From assembly GCA_916610825.1 (NCBI GenBank), contig OU744454.1, positions 4,053,821 to 4,117,820 on the forward strand: a stretch of DNA of 64,000 bases, read 5' to 3'. The translations under genes were made by a program, and so were the position numbers. Position 1 is the first letter of the stretch; each line of letters opens with the position of its first letter. Positions 36,801 through 48,800 of this stretch are shown piece by piece. This DNA is from Haliclystus octoradiatus (Eukaryota; Cnidaria; Staurozoa; Stauromedusae; Haliclystidae). The notes under the pieces are model-generated. The model ran no database searches and was not told where the DNA came from. It worked only from the letters and a program-made list of their open reading frames with translations.

Positions 36801-39800
36801 TTCATGAACAGTTCATGAACGTTGAATGGCTCCAATGTTCCTGAACTTTTCATGAACTGTTCATGAACCCTCACAGACAGTTGATGAACAGCTCATAAAA
36901 ATTTGGGTCCATTTAACGTTCATGAACTGTTCATATGCCTACAACGTAAAACTCTGAGTAACATGAAAAAAATGTGTAGTCGTTGAATCTTTAATTTTTG
37001 TTTATGTATTTATTTACAAATATCTGTATTTTTATACCAAACTGACTTCTGTCAGAGCTTGCTCTCCGTGGTTATCGTGGATTGCCACTGTGTCTTGTGA
37101 TTTGCTGATGCCTTCTGGTTTTCATTGATAAATTGACCACTATGTGCAGGTGACCGCTGAATAGAGGTGATCGTTAGGTTTCATTGTCTGTATAAAAAAA
37201 TGTTGTCAGTGTAATGACTTAATTGGCTGATACTTGTTTTGATAGGTAGAAGGCTTGAAGAAAGAACTCTCTTGGGACAAAGAAAAGAATAATCTACTAC
37301 TTACAAAGGTTCAGCACAGGTATATTTACATTAAATTACGTTAAATGGAACCAAATTTTCATGAACTGTTAAATGATCCCAAATATCATGAACATTTCAT
37401 TGTTCTGAGTATACTATATTTTAAGTGTTATTATATTAATATTTCAACTACAGCAAATACGTGTCACACATGTTTTAAAACAATGAATTCTAGAGCAAAA
37501 ATTGTTGAACTCCTGAACTATTTTTCGCAGGGGTAGCTTAATGCAAATGTTTAACGTTGTGAAATTTACTTTTCTTTAGGTTCAAGGACCCGATTGAATG
37601 TGAGCACATTGTTGTGAATAGCTCTTCAAATAATCTCACTGTATCGACATATCGTTCAAGCCATTTACCGCCTGAGTTTCATTCCATGGCAGAAGCGAAC
37701 CGTCAGCGTTCAATGTCAATAGCACATGGCGAAGGAGCTATCTCAGCGACAGTGCGTAAAGTATCAATTGGTGCACGTGTCATTCGGCGCGTCAGTGGTG
37801 GTGTTGGGTCGTTATTGCAATCAGGAATAAAGAAGAAACCACAAGCTGCTACAAAGCTTGATGGAAAAATTGGTAAAGCTATCGAGAAAGCTGAACAGAA
37901 TAAAAAGAGGCGGTTAGAACGACAGAAAGAGGTAAACTTGTTGTGGGAATTGTAACTATAAGGTCCTCTCCTTTGTCCAGAATGAAAGAAAATGTTTAAT
38001 TATTTTAATCTATAACTGCTTAAGTAGTCATACACACTTGTACCCTTCTCTTCACAAAAGCGGCAATTACTCGCCTTACCGTTTCAAAATGTGTTTACAT
38101 GGCCAACCCGAGTAACCCGCCTACCTTGTTGAATGATTCAAAGCCAGTCAAAGTCATGGGCTACCTACGCAATGAGATCAGCTGATGTAGAAGATAAAAA
38201 AAGATTTTGAAATGTCAAAGTTCAAAACAATTAAAAACTTAACCCGCCTACCCAAACTACTCGCATATTCCTGTTTATGAGGCAAAAAGTTGTCCCGCCT
38301 ACTAGGGTAACCCAGTCTGTCAAGGCAAGTAATTCCAGGAGGCAAGACATCTGTCTCGCATTGCTTGTAAACAAGGCCTTAAAGAACATTTTATGAACTG
38401 TTTAAGAAATATTTGGAAATTTCACACTTTTTTGAACTTTCCACAGAAACTAGAGACTTTGTTGTTAATACTTTCTACTATTTCTTGTAGTGGGATTCTA
38501 TGTATCAGTCTAAACCAGATGAGAATTACGAAGACCCTGATGATCTTGCTGCAATCAAATATGCCAGAGAAAACATTGGTGATTTTAAATTGAAAACAGC
38601 TGCTGATTATGTTGTGCCAGAAGCCCAAAGAGTTAACGCTGACAAAAAACGTGCTCAAGTCTTGAAATTAATGGAAATGGTAAGCAGAATGTGGACCAAA
38701 CAGGATGGTCACTCGAAATGGGGAGAACTTTTGACTATTACAAATTTGTACATTTTTCAATATGGAATGTCCTTGTTGGTGTAAAATTCCATCAACGGGG
38801 TATATTAAACGGGGTATGTTTTGAACGGTTCATGAAAGTTTGTAAAGTTCATGAACTCAACTAATTCTTTCACAGGGTTACCTTAAATCCAGTTTGTTTT
38901 AACATTACAGTTAACTTGTGTACACAGAAGTAATATAGAAATCACATCATATAAATATGTTGCCTATCTTATTCTTGACTTTTTTACTACGGAAAGAACA
39001 CAGCAGTTATTTAAATCCATTATTTCTTGTTTTGTTACAGATTCATGATATGAAAGAGAATTTCAATGATGAAGTTATTTCTCTGCGTCAAGACAAGCTG
39101 GATTTAATTGAAAATGTAAATTGAACCATGTTAATATCCCTACTGTAGAAATCACAACCCGCTAACATCGCTAATATCCCTACTGTAGAAATCACAACCC
39201 GCTAACATCGCTCCTTTTCAGAACTCCAGGTCAGATAAAAACACTAAAGAGCGCTAACCACTACCACTACCAACATCAAAACCATCAGAAAATGCCATGA
39301 AAATGTAAAAAAGTGAAAACCAGAAATTTTTCAAGCCACGAAAAAGTTTTGAAAACCATGAAAACATCCATATTCACAATATTAAAATATGAAAATGGCA
39401 TGGCAACGCAATGAAATTTCATGATTTTTTTCATGTTTTTGGTGTCAGTAATGAAGGGTAGGACAATTCTTGACCTTAGTGAAATTGATGAGATAATTGA
39501 ATATTTCTGATTGCTGGCTGCTGATTAAACGTTGATGAATATCAAGCTGTACTCGCAAGTGAATATAGTCATCTACACACTGGTATAAAATCCCAACTGC
39601 ATTCTGTTTTGAACAGTGTTACCGGTATGATCTTCACTCTGAATTTTATTATTTTGTTACCAAAACGGATATCAGCCTTACATACAGTGTAACCCACTTA
39701 AGTGCAATTCAGATTAATGAAATTCCGTTTAAACTGCAACCTGAATCTGAAACACTATGAACTATTTTCTGGTCAAATCCTTGATAAATCATTTTGGATC

Positions 39801-42800
39801 AATGCAAATTCGGATAAAGGCAACGGAAATCGTTGGCAATTTTGACTTGCACTTAAGCGGGTTACACTGTATACACTGTAGCAATTTTGTATCAAATTTA
39901 AACTATTTCACTCTGATTAATATCATTAATTGTTTTGTTTTTTTTAGACAAAAGATCTTCTTAAAGAAGCTGAAAATATCCAGCTAAGACTACCATGCAA
40001 TTTCCATTCTGCATTACCTGATATTCCAAATATCGGTGCTGATGAACAACCTGAGAAGTGAGATTCTTAGAATTGATAAAAATTATTATCTAAGCTGTTA
40101 ATTTCAAACCAGAATAATCCATTTTTAATCATCGACCAACAAGTCAATATGGAAACCAAGCAATTTGATTTGTTTAGCAGTGGTCAATTCTAAACTGTAT
40201 TGACCCTCTCCATATTTTCAAATCATACATGACAGAAGGCACGAAGATGTGATAGATAATTGAACTTGAAGAAAAATTAAATTCATGTCATGTTGTTTGT
40301 TTCGAAATTGTCTTCCCCTGCAGAAAAGAATACATGAACCTTGAACAGCTCGTGAACACTTCATAAACATTTCATGAACACTTAATGAACAGTTCATGAA
40401 AACGTGGGCCATTTAAAGTTCATGAACTGTTCATATACTGTTCATGAACTTCTGTACTGTTTTCTCAGGGGTTGCATTGATCATTGACCAGGGTGTTAGT
40501 TATTATCTGTTGATATTCACCTCATTTTTGATCAACAGCTGTCAATTATTCAGTTGACATAATGAACAAGTAAAAATCAGTCTCCACTCTTCGCTGGAGC
40601 TCGAGTATATAGCCATATGAGTTTATTCCTACCATACTTATCGGTTTTCAAAATTTGTTTTTCAGAATGTTTGAATACACAAAAGAGGATCTTTTAAAAT
40701 TCAGAAACAGGAAAAATTCCAAAACTGGTCACGATGAAAACGATGGTCTTGGTAATGGTGGGTTTGGTGGCTTTGATGATAAAGAAGTAAGTAAGATTTG
40801 AATGTTTGATGTCCAAGTATTCATTCATATAGGCACATACGCCTGTGAAAACAGGTCATGAACGTTAAATGGTCCTATTTTTATGAATAGTTCTTGAAAA
40901 AAAGGCAAAACCCTTTATAATAGAAAATTGCTTGTCATGGAAGTATGATATTTTGAAGAAACGGTTTTGCATTCTAGTTTGCCATATTGAATTCGATTTA
41001 TGTAGAATTCAGACTAATGCTTCTCAGTGCAAAATAAGAAACTGATAGATTAACATTCAAAGTCGCCTAATATTAACCCCCCCCCCCCCCCGCCGAGAAA
41101 ACTAAAACTGGAATATCCATTAAGTTGGAACATTAAGTAAGAAAGAATATGAGTGTGCGCATGGATAATGGAAATTGGAAATCCAGTTTTCTTTGGGGAC
41201 ATTAAAAGAGGGTACATTAGCCGAGATCGACTGTATAAAATAGAGATGTGCGTGGCTGCGTTGGATCGGATTTTCAGAAAATTGACCACGAGTGAAAACT
41301 ATCAGAAATCCGAATCCGATCTCAATTTCAAGATTAAAAATCAATCCAATCTCATCTAAAAAAACATTTCAGGAAAACAGTTCAGGAAGGAGTTCATGAA
41401 CAGTTCATGAAAAGTTCATGAATGTTATATGGCCCCAATTTTCATGAACAGTTCATGAACAGCATAAAGTGCTGAATTGTTTTTCGCCGGGGAGATTTTG
41501 ATGTTGCAATTTGACTGTTATGAAAAGTGACTATTGATAATATTGCCACTAGAGCATCCAGTTTCTTATTCATCAGAGTAACCATGACATTGTTTGATTA
41601 AATTCATTTTCAAATGTTGTTAAAACCAATGAGAAAATCAAAATCAATGTAAATGTATTCTCAAAATCCAATTTAATCTGACAAAAAAATGTCAACCCGA
41701 TCCAATTCAAAAGTTGAAACTGAACCCGAATCCGATCCGAAATCAGATCATATTTGTGTCTAATTTGCATACCTTTTAAATACAATGAACAGATTTTTCT
41801 CTTTCTGTTTGCAGCAACCGGCCCCAATGAAAACATCCTCTCAAATGACAAAATCAACAGGTGTAAGAGGCAGATCAATTTCTATTCTCTCAACTATCTC
41901 AACACAAGCTAGATCAGAAATGAGCTCCCATAGTGACGATGTCAATCTTGAGATTGTTCGGCCTGTACCAGCCGGTGCTCACGAAACACTTAATACTCTA
42001 CACAATCGCATACATCATGAGCAAGAGAAAAGGTATCACAATATATTTATATATCTGAATATCAAATTGTTACTAGTCAAATATCAATTATTATGAAATT
42101 GTACGCTATTTTCGGGAACTGCGATTGGTAAAAAGCCATTTCAGATAAAGCTATGCAGATTAATTTTGGGGCTATACAGTGAAACCTTGTTATAAAGGTC
42201 ACCTCTATGCATAAGTCATATGTCTATAGTGGTCACTCTTATATGTCTAAAATAGTATTTTCTTTTCTATCAACCCTGTATATAAAGGTCGCCTGCTTAC
42301 AGTGGTCAATTTATGAACCTGTCGTAGCTGGCTGTTATATACAAGTTTCACTGTATTTATTTAACTGCTATTGTAACATTTTGAATCAACTAAATCTAAT
42401 ATAGACTCAAACATAAAGTGTTAATTGTGTGCTGTGTGCGCCTATCCGTAGCATTGATTTAAAATCAAGTACAACAACAACACATGAAATAAAGCACTTG
42501 AAAATGTTGAATGACTTTTAAATACAAATGATTGAATTTTAATTAGTTTGCTTGAGAATTGAGATATGTAATTTCATAAATATGATATGATGTTTAGCAT
42601 TACATGCTGTATAGCGTTTCATTAGCACTCAAGATAGTGTGAGTCACGCAAAATTTTATTGTAATTCACCATGCCTGGCTTGTGTTAGAAGAACACTTTA
42701 AAAAATAGAACAAGTCTAAACTCCATTAAGCGTGATATCGAAACACTGTCAATTAAAAGCAACACATACACTCTTCAAAATGAATCTTTGAAACGAATTG

Positions 42801-45800
42801 TGATTAGAAATGAATGCCATGATTTCGCTATGCCGAACGATAGCCCGAGTAAACAAGAACATCGCTTCGAATCAGTTTTTGACGATTTGTGCATTTCTCA
42901 TATTGATACGATAGTCATGAATTTGAATCGTTTGCAAGAATTTCTTGTAATTGTTCATCTGTTTTTAGACTATGCCGTCGTCGGGATGAAATTGTGAAAA
43001 AGATCAAAGACGGCAAACAAGATTTTGACAACCAATTAGTCGCTTTACGGAAAGAAAAGATTCGTCTTGATGTTGTTTTAAAGAATGCTGATCTGAGGTA
43101 CTTACAAACGCCGAAACAAGATATTTCAACTAAATAATTTTTTGTTTAACATGATAATTAAACGTTATTGATCAAATCCGAGGTCATTATGCCAATATTC
43201 ATTGAGTCTGAGGTCCATAGCTGTTTTAGGCAATGATCAATTGGTCTTGAACGACACTTAAATACGTCTTAAAAATCATAAAAATTTTGGGCAATGATCG
43301 ACAGGTCTTGAAAATCACTTGTCTTCCTATCAAAGTTATTAAGCATAAATTATTTGTTACCGAAAATGGACAGGCCAATTTTGAAAAGGTAGGATGAGTT
43401 TCAATATATTTTAATGTATCAAGAATGCAATTATCGATTGTGTCTTTCTGTCATAACAGTTCGATGACGCAGTGCAATCAATACAGTTTAGAATTGACCA
43501 CTGTTTAACCATATTCGACCAATCAAATTCCTCGATTTCCATATTGACCTGTTGAATGACTAATGATAATTATTATATGATTTTATTTTATTTATCAGAT
43601 TGATAACGCTATTCGAGGAGCTCTTGCTATTGAAAGATTTTGAAAAGCGCGAGAATGACCTCGCAGCTAAATTTATTGCCAAGATTCAAGAAAAAGAACA
43701 GATGCAAATTAATGTATGTGAATTTATCTACCAATTATTATTTTTAATTTTGATTGAAAGTATATACACTGGCCATTGACCATTGTATGCAGGTGGCCTT
43801 TATATACAGGTTGATTCAATAGAAAATTGCCAGTTTGATTGCCAGATGCCCTTCCTGACGTCAACCAATATTGCCTCTATCAGGATTTTAAACCAAGACC
43901 CTGAGGGCTGAGGTCCAAAGTCCTAACGACTACCGTACACTAAGGGCCCTTTGGTATTTCAGTTGGCATTGTGCAGCTTTAAATACCGATTTAATTTTAT
44001 CAATAATAATGTTTGATTATAAATGAATATGATGTTGATGATAATATTCTTTTAACTTCCAGATGGAAGAATGTCAAGAAAAACTAACCGAGAAAAGAGA
44101 AGAACTTGATAAATTATTTGCCAGAGAAAAAACCCTTAATTCTACGTTATCTCAAACTATTGGCGACGGTAATAAATTTGAAACGTTTTTAACCAAAGTG
44201 TACAGAAAGAAAATGAAACGCGCTCGTAAGAAGATACAAGAAGACGATGGTGATGGAAACAGTTCCAACGATGACAGTGATGAAGACGATAGTGACGATG
44301 ATTATGATAGTGATGATGAAGACTTTGGATCTGACGCTGATGATTTTGATGATAGTGTATGTCCTCCTGGATGCGATCAGGTAAGCATTTTCATGGTTGC
44401 AAGAAATTGTTCTTTGCTGTTGAGAAATCTGTCTAACTGTACGATGTGTGTTTTATTTTACTGATCAGGCTGTATATGATCAAATCTGCCAGTTGCGTGA
44501 AAAACGTCTAGATTTAGAAGAAGTATTAACAGATGAAAAGAAAGCTAATGATACCTTAAAGAAAGAACTTGATACTTTTACTAAAAAAGTGAAGATTATT
44601 GATTCAGCGCTGAACAGTGCCCAATCTGATCTAGATGCTTTCCAGGTTTGTGAAGATAATAACTACAGTGAAACCTGTATATAACAGCCAGCTAGGAGAT
44701 GTAGATAAATTGACCACTATAGACAGGCGGCATTTATATTGTAGGACCTTCCTGAACCATCTAGAACATTCTAGAACATAGGAGAACCTACATGACTCCC
44801 CGCATGATTCACAATGACCATGCATGATCTAGCAGCTTCTAGCATTTATCTAAACTCTATAAATACAGTAAATGAGAACTCAATTAAACTATGAGAACTT
44901 AATAATGTACAATTCACTATCGACATCAACTTGGAAATTATTATTAGGCCTACCATTTATAAGAAGAAATATACAAATCAATTCAACCTACATTGTCTCT
45001 GTATAGAAGTGACTGTTATAACAGGTTTGACTATATGACAATATATGCGATGAAATGTCATCTTTCTTTTAAGTTATCATCTAGGTCATAAATGTTTGAT
45101 AAACACTTGATCAAAAAATTCCATGAACAATTAATGGAGGTTAATTGCTTAATATTTTTGAAGCGTATATGAGATGTCCTCCCTGACACCTACCAATAGT
45201 GCTTCTGCACGGGATTGAACCCAAGACCTTCCGGGCCAATATCAAATGCTCTAACCACTACATTGAGCCCTCCTACTACTGTTACTGTTGCCCAAATACC
45301 ACTGTTTGTGTTAATATTTAGCATAATCTATTAAAATTATCATCCAATCTAAATTTCTGTAGCGTGAAAAGCAACAAAAACTCAATGAATTAAATGTTGT
45401 TGCCACATTGCGTTTGAATCAAATCCAACATATCGTTGATGGTGTACTCCCTGTGGATCTATCTGGCTGTCTTGTTCTACCATCGCAAACGCTAGGAAAT
45501 TTACAAAGTCGAATAAAAGAATTAGACATTGAAAAAATGGAGCAACGAACAATATACAAGTAAGCATACATTGATAGATAAATAGTAATGAAGTATTATT
45601 TTTTTAGTTGGTTTTTGTTCCACAACAATCATTTTTCATAAAAGTTAATGAACTGATTTCATGAACTTGTGCCATGAATTCACGATGAACGTTCATAAAC
45701 TAAGTTCATGAATGTAGAGCTAGATCATCAAATGTTGATTACTTTTGATTAAAAAGTAATTGGAAAGTCAGACCGTATCGCCGTACCAAAGGCACCCGTA

Positions 45801-48800
45801 CCATTCTTTTATTTATAGACGGGTGCCTCTTTTCACTAACAGCAATGATTCTAAATGCTGTTTATTGAGCTCAGTGGCAGCACTGACTGCGGGTCAATTC
45901 AGCGAATTTCTGACAGACCTCGATTGTCAATGCGCAATGATGCGACACAGCTACTCATAATGTAATTCCTTTTCGACCATTCCATTCACCATCCTTAGAT
46001 AATACTCATTTGATGTTTTAGATACACTCAAGACCGAGTTGACCTTCGGGGGATTTGAACCACAGTCGATCAGACATGATCTAATAGTGAGATTGTAAAG
46101 CCGCCAGGAACAATCAATGAGCAATTTATGATAATGAAGCCTCTGTGAAAACAGTTCATGAACATTAAATGGTGTAACTTTCATGGACTGTTTATGAAAA
46201 TTGGGCCATTTAACATTCATGAACTAATCAGGATTCGTTTATGAGGTGTATTTGAACAGTTCATGGACTCAATTAATTTCTTCGCAGAGGTAATTAGCAC
46301 TAAATGACCCTTTTCATGAGCTGTTCCATATTGTATTAATATAGCATATCTAGAGTATCATAGTATTGTATCAATTCCAAATTTATTTTATTTTTACAGA
46401 GAAAGAAAACAACAGCATATCCGTTTAATCAGAGATAAGAGACTTATGCTTGAAAAGGTATAGTGATTATTAATAGAAGTTGACTAATCTGCTGCAAGAA
46501 ACAGCTCAGAAGTTCATGAACAGTTCATGAAATTGAATGGCCCCAAATTTATGAACAGTTCATAAGCAGTCCATGAGCCATGTGAAAAACAGCTCATGAA
46601 AATTGAGGCCATTTAACGTTCATGAACTGTTCATAAACAATAAATGGCCTCAATTTTCATGAGCTGCTTTTTGCAGGGGTATTGGTATAGTTTTATTCCA
46701 ATATATCTTGAAAATGGCAAAAGCTGTATGCCAAAATGATTTATTATTACTACTGTTTATCGAAAAGTTTAATCTAGAACTCAGGAACTTAGATTAATTA
46801 ACATGTAATTGTTTTATTAGATCAAAGAACTCGAAGATAAAGTCAAACAGACCCAAATGTTGAAATTTGGTCGTTTAGTTGACATTGAAAAACTTGAAAC
46901 AGTATCAATCAACCGTGCTGCTGAAGAATTAAAAGATGCTTTGAAAAAAGAAGAAATGACTTGCATCAAACAATTATCAGAAATGGAGGTGATAGCATAC
47001 ATTCAAATGTGTTTAATGTCCCCTCTTTTAAGCCCCTCCCCCCACGTTACTTATTCTCCCCTTAATTCACTAAGGCATGGAATATGTGAACACAGCTTCA
47101 AGAATACTAGAATGCTTCAATATTTGCGATCAACGTATATTAATCTGGCAAATTATTAGGTGCCATGATACACAAGCTAAGGGATATAAATTCATTATAA
47201 TCTTTCCCAAAATTGACCAAAATATGGTCTTGGATGTCATAACAGTATATCAGAGATGGAGAAGGTTTATATGGGACGGATTTAGTGCTTGCGGTTTGTG
47301 TCAAGCTTTGCTTGAAAAATGGATCATGTGATTAGCTAGTTCCCATTGTTCTGTCTAGTTCTGTCCTTCACAATATTTTAACTTGCTTTATGTCCATCTT
47401 CATCTGTAGGCTTACTAGAGTGGTATATAAAACAATTTTAACTTAATTTATCATTAAAACCATGTGTGCTTGGTAACAGCAAGATATTTGTTTGTCAAAG
47501 TTAACCTTCATTTTATAGTTCATTAGCTCCTATCAAATTATCATTTTTTAATTTAATTTCGCAAGGATTTAGAATTTTAACACCTCCGTAGCTGAATCAA
47601 ATTCATAGCAAAAATAATTTGAAAAGTCAAACGAAGCGCATACAGGACTAAAATACTGTTCAAAATTTGAGACAATTATTTTCTGTCATCAACTTCCCAG
47701 TTATATAAAAATAAAATGATATTTTCAAAAGAATTCTATGTTGTTGTTAGCAAATATGTTTTAGATGGTATTTAAATTGTTTTTGTAGAAAAAAATTGAT
47801 AACAGTAGATCCCGTCTTACAAATGTCACGCGTGAAAATACAAAAAGATTGGATATATTTACTCGCCTCTTACATGAAAAGAACGAATTAGGCAACAAAC
47901 TTAACAATAGACAGAAAAGCCTTGTAAGTATAGTATCCTAATTGCTATGAATAAATGTTGAGTTGAATGGGTATGTATTGTATTAATAATTGACCACGCG
48001 GTAATTGACCAACAGGTAAAAATGGAATTTGAATGAAATCAAGTAATCGGTCTCACCCTGCGAAAACAGTTCAGAGGTTCATGAACAGTTCATGAACGTT
48101 AAATGACCCCAAATTTTCATGAAATGTTCATAAACTGTCTATGAGGGTTCATAAACCGTTCTTGAACTGTGTTCATGAACTCCTGAACTATTTTTCGCAG
48201 GTGCAGGGTTGGCTCCTCAGTCAATATTAGCAGCTATTTATCACTCGAATAACTGTTAAATATACACATCCGCAATTTAAATATTTAATTTAATTTCCAT
48301 CAAGTAAACAATCATGTATTGATTAACCCAAACCTGCTTGATTGTCAGGAAATATCCAATTGTACCTGCCAAAATAGTTGATTTATAATTTACACAGAGA
48401 GTTGTAGCTGTACTTGATAGGTACACAAGACAAGACTAAACAGGATAAGGGAGATGACAAGAGACAGATATTTGACACCATTTGTTACACCAATGTTCTC
48501 CTTTTTTGGTTCATTAAGTAGTTAATGATTTTCAATGTTTTCAATGATAATAGTATTGTGAGTTAATAATGACGGATGATAATGACAAAGATAATGACAA
48601 ATGACAATGACAAACAGCTTATTATATATTTACATACCATTTGTCGGCTGATAGCTTCTGGACACACCGACATCCTCTCTACAACTATTTTTACAGGTGC
48701 AATGTAAAAGATTATCAGGCGTCAATCATGTTTGGCGCTGTAAAACTATGGTCGATGTGAGGGCGACATAAACGATACAATAAAATGATTCAAGTAATTA

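Noticed and set aside
41076..41092. Poly-C tract as a regulatory G-quadruplex
   Set aside because: It is a single short homopolymer without spaced G runs; more likely slippage.
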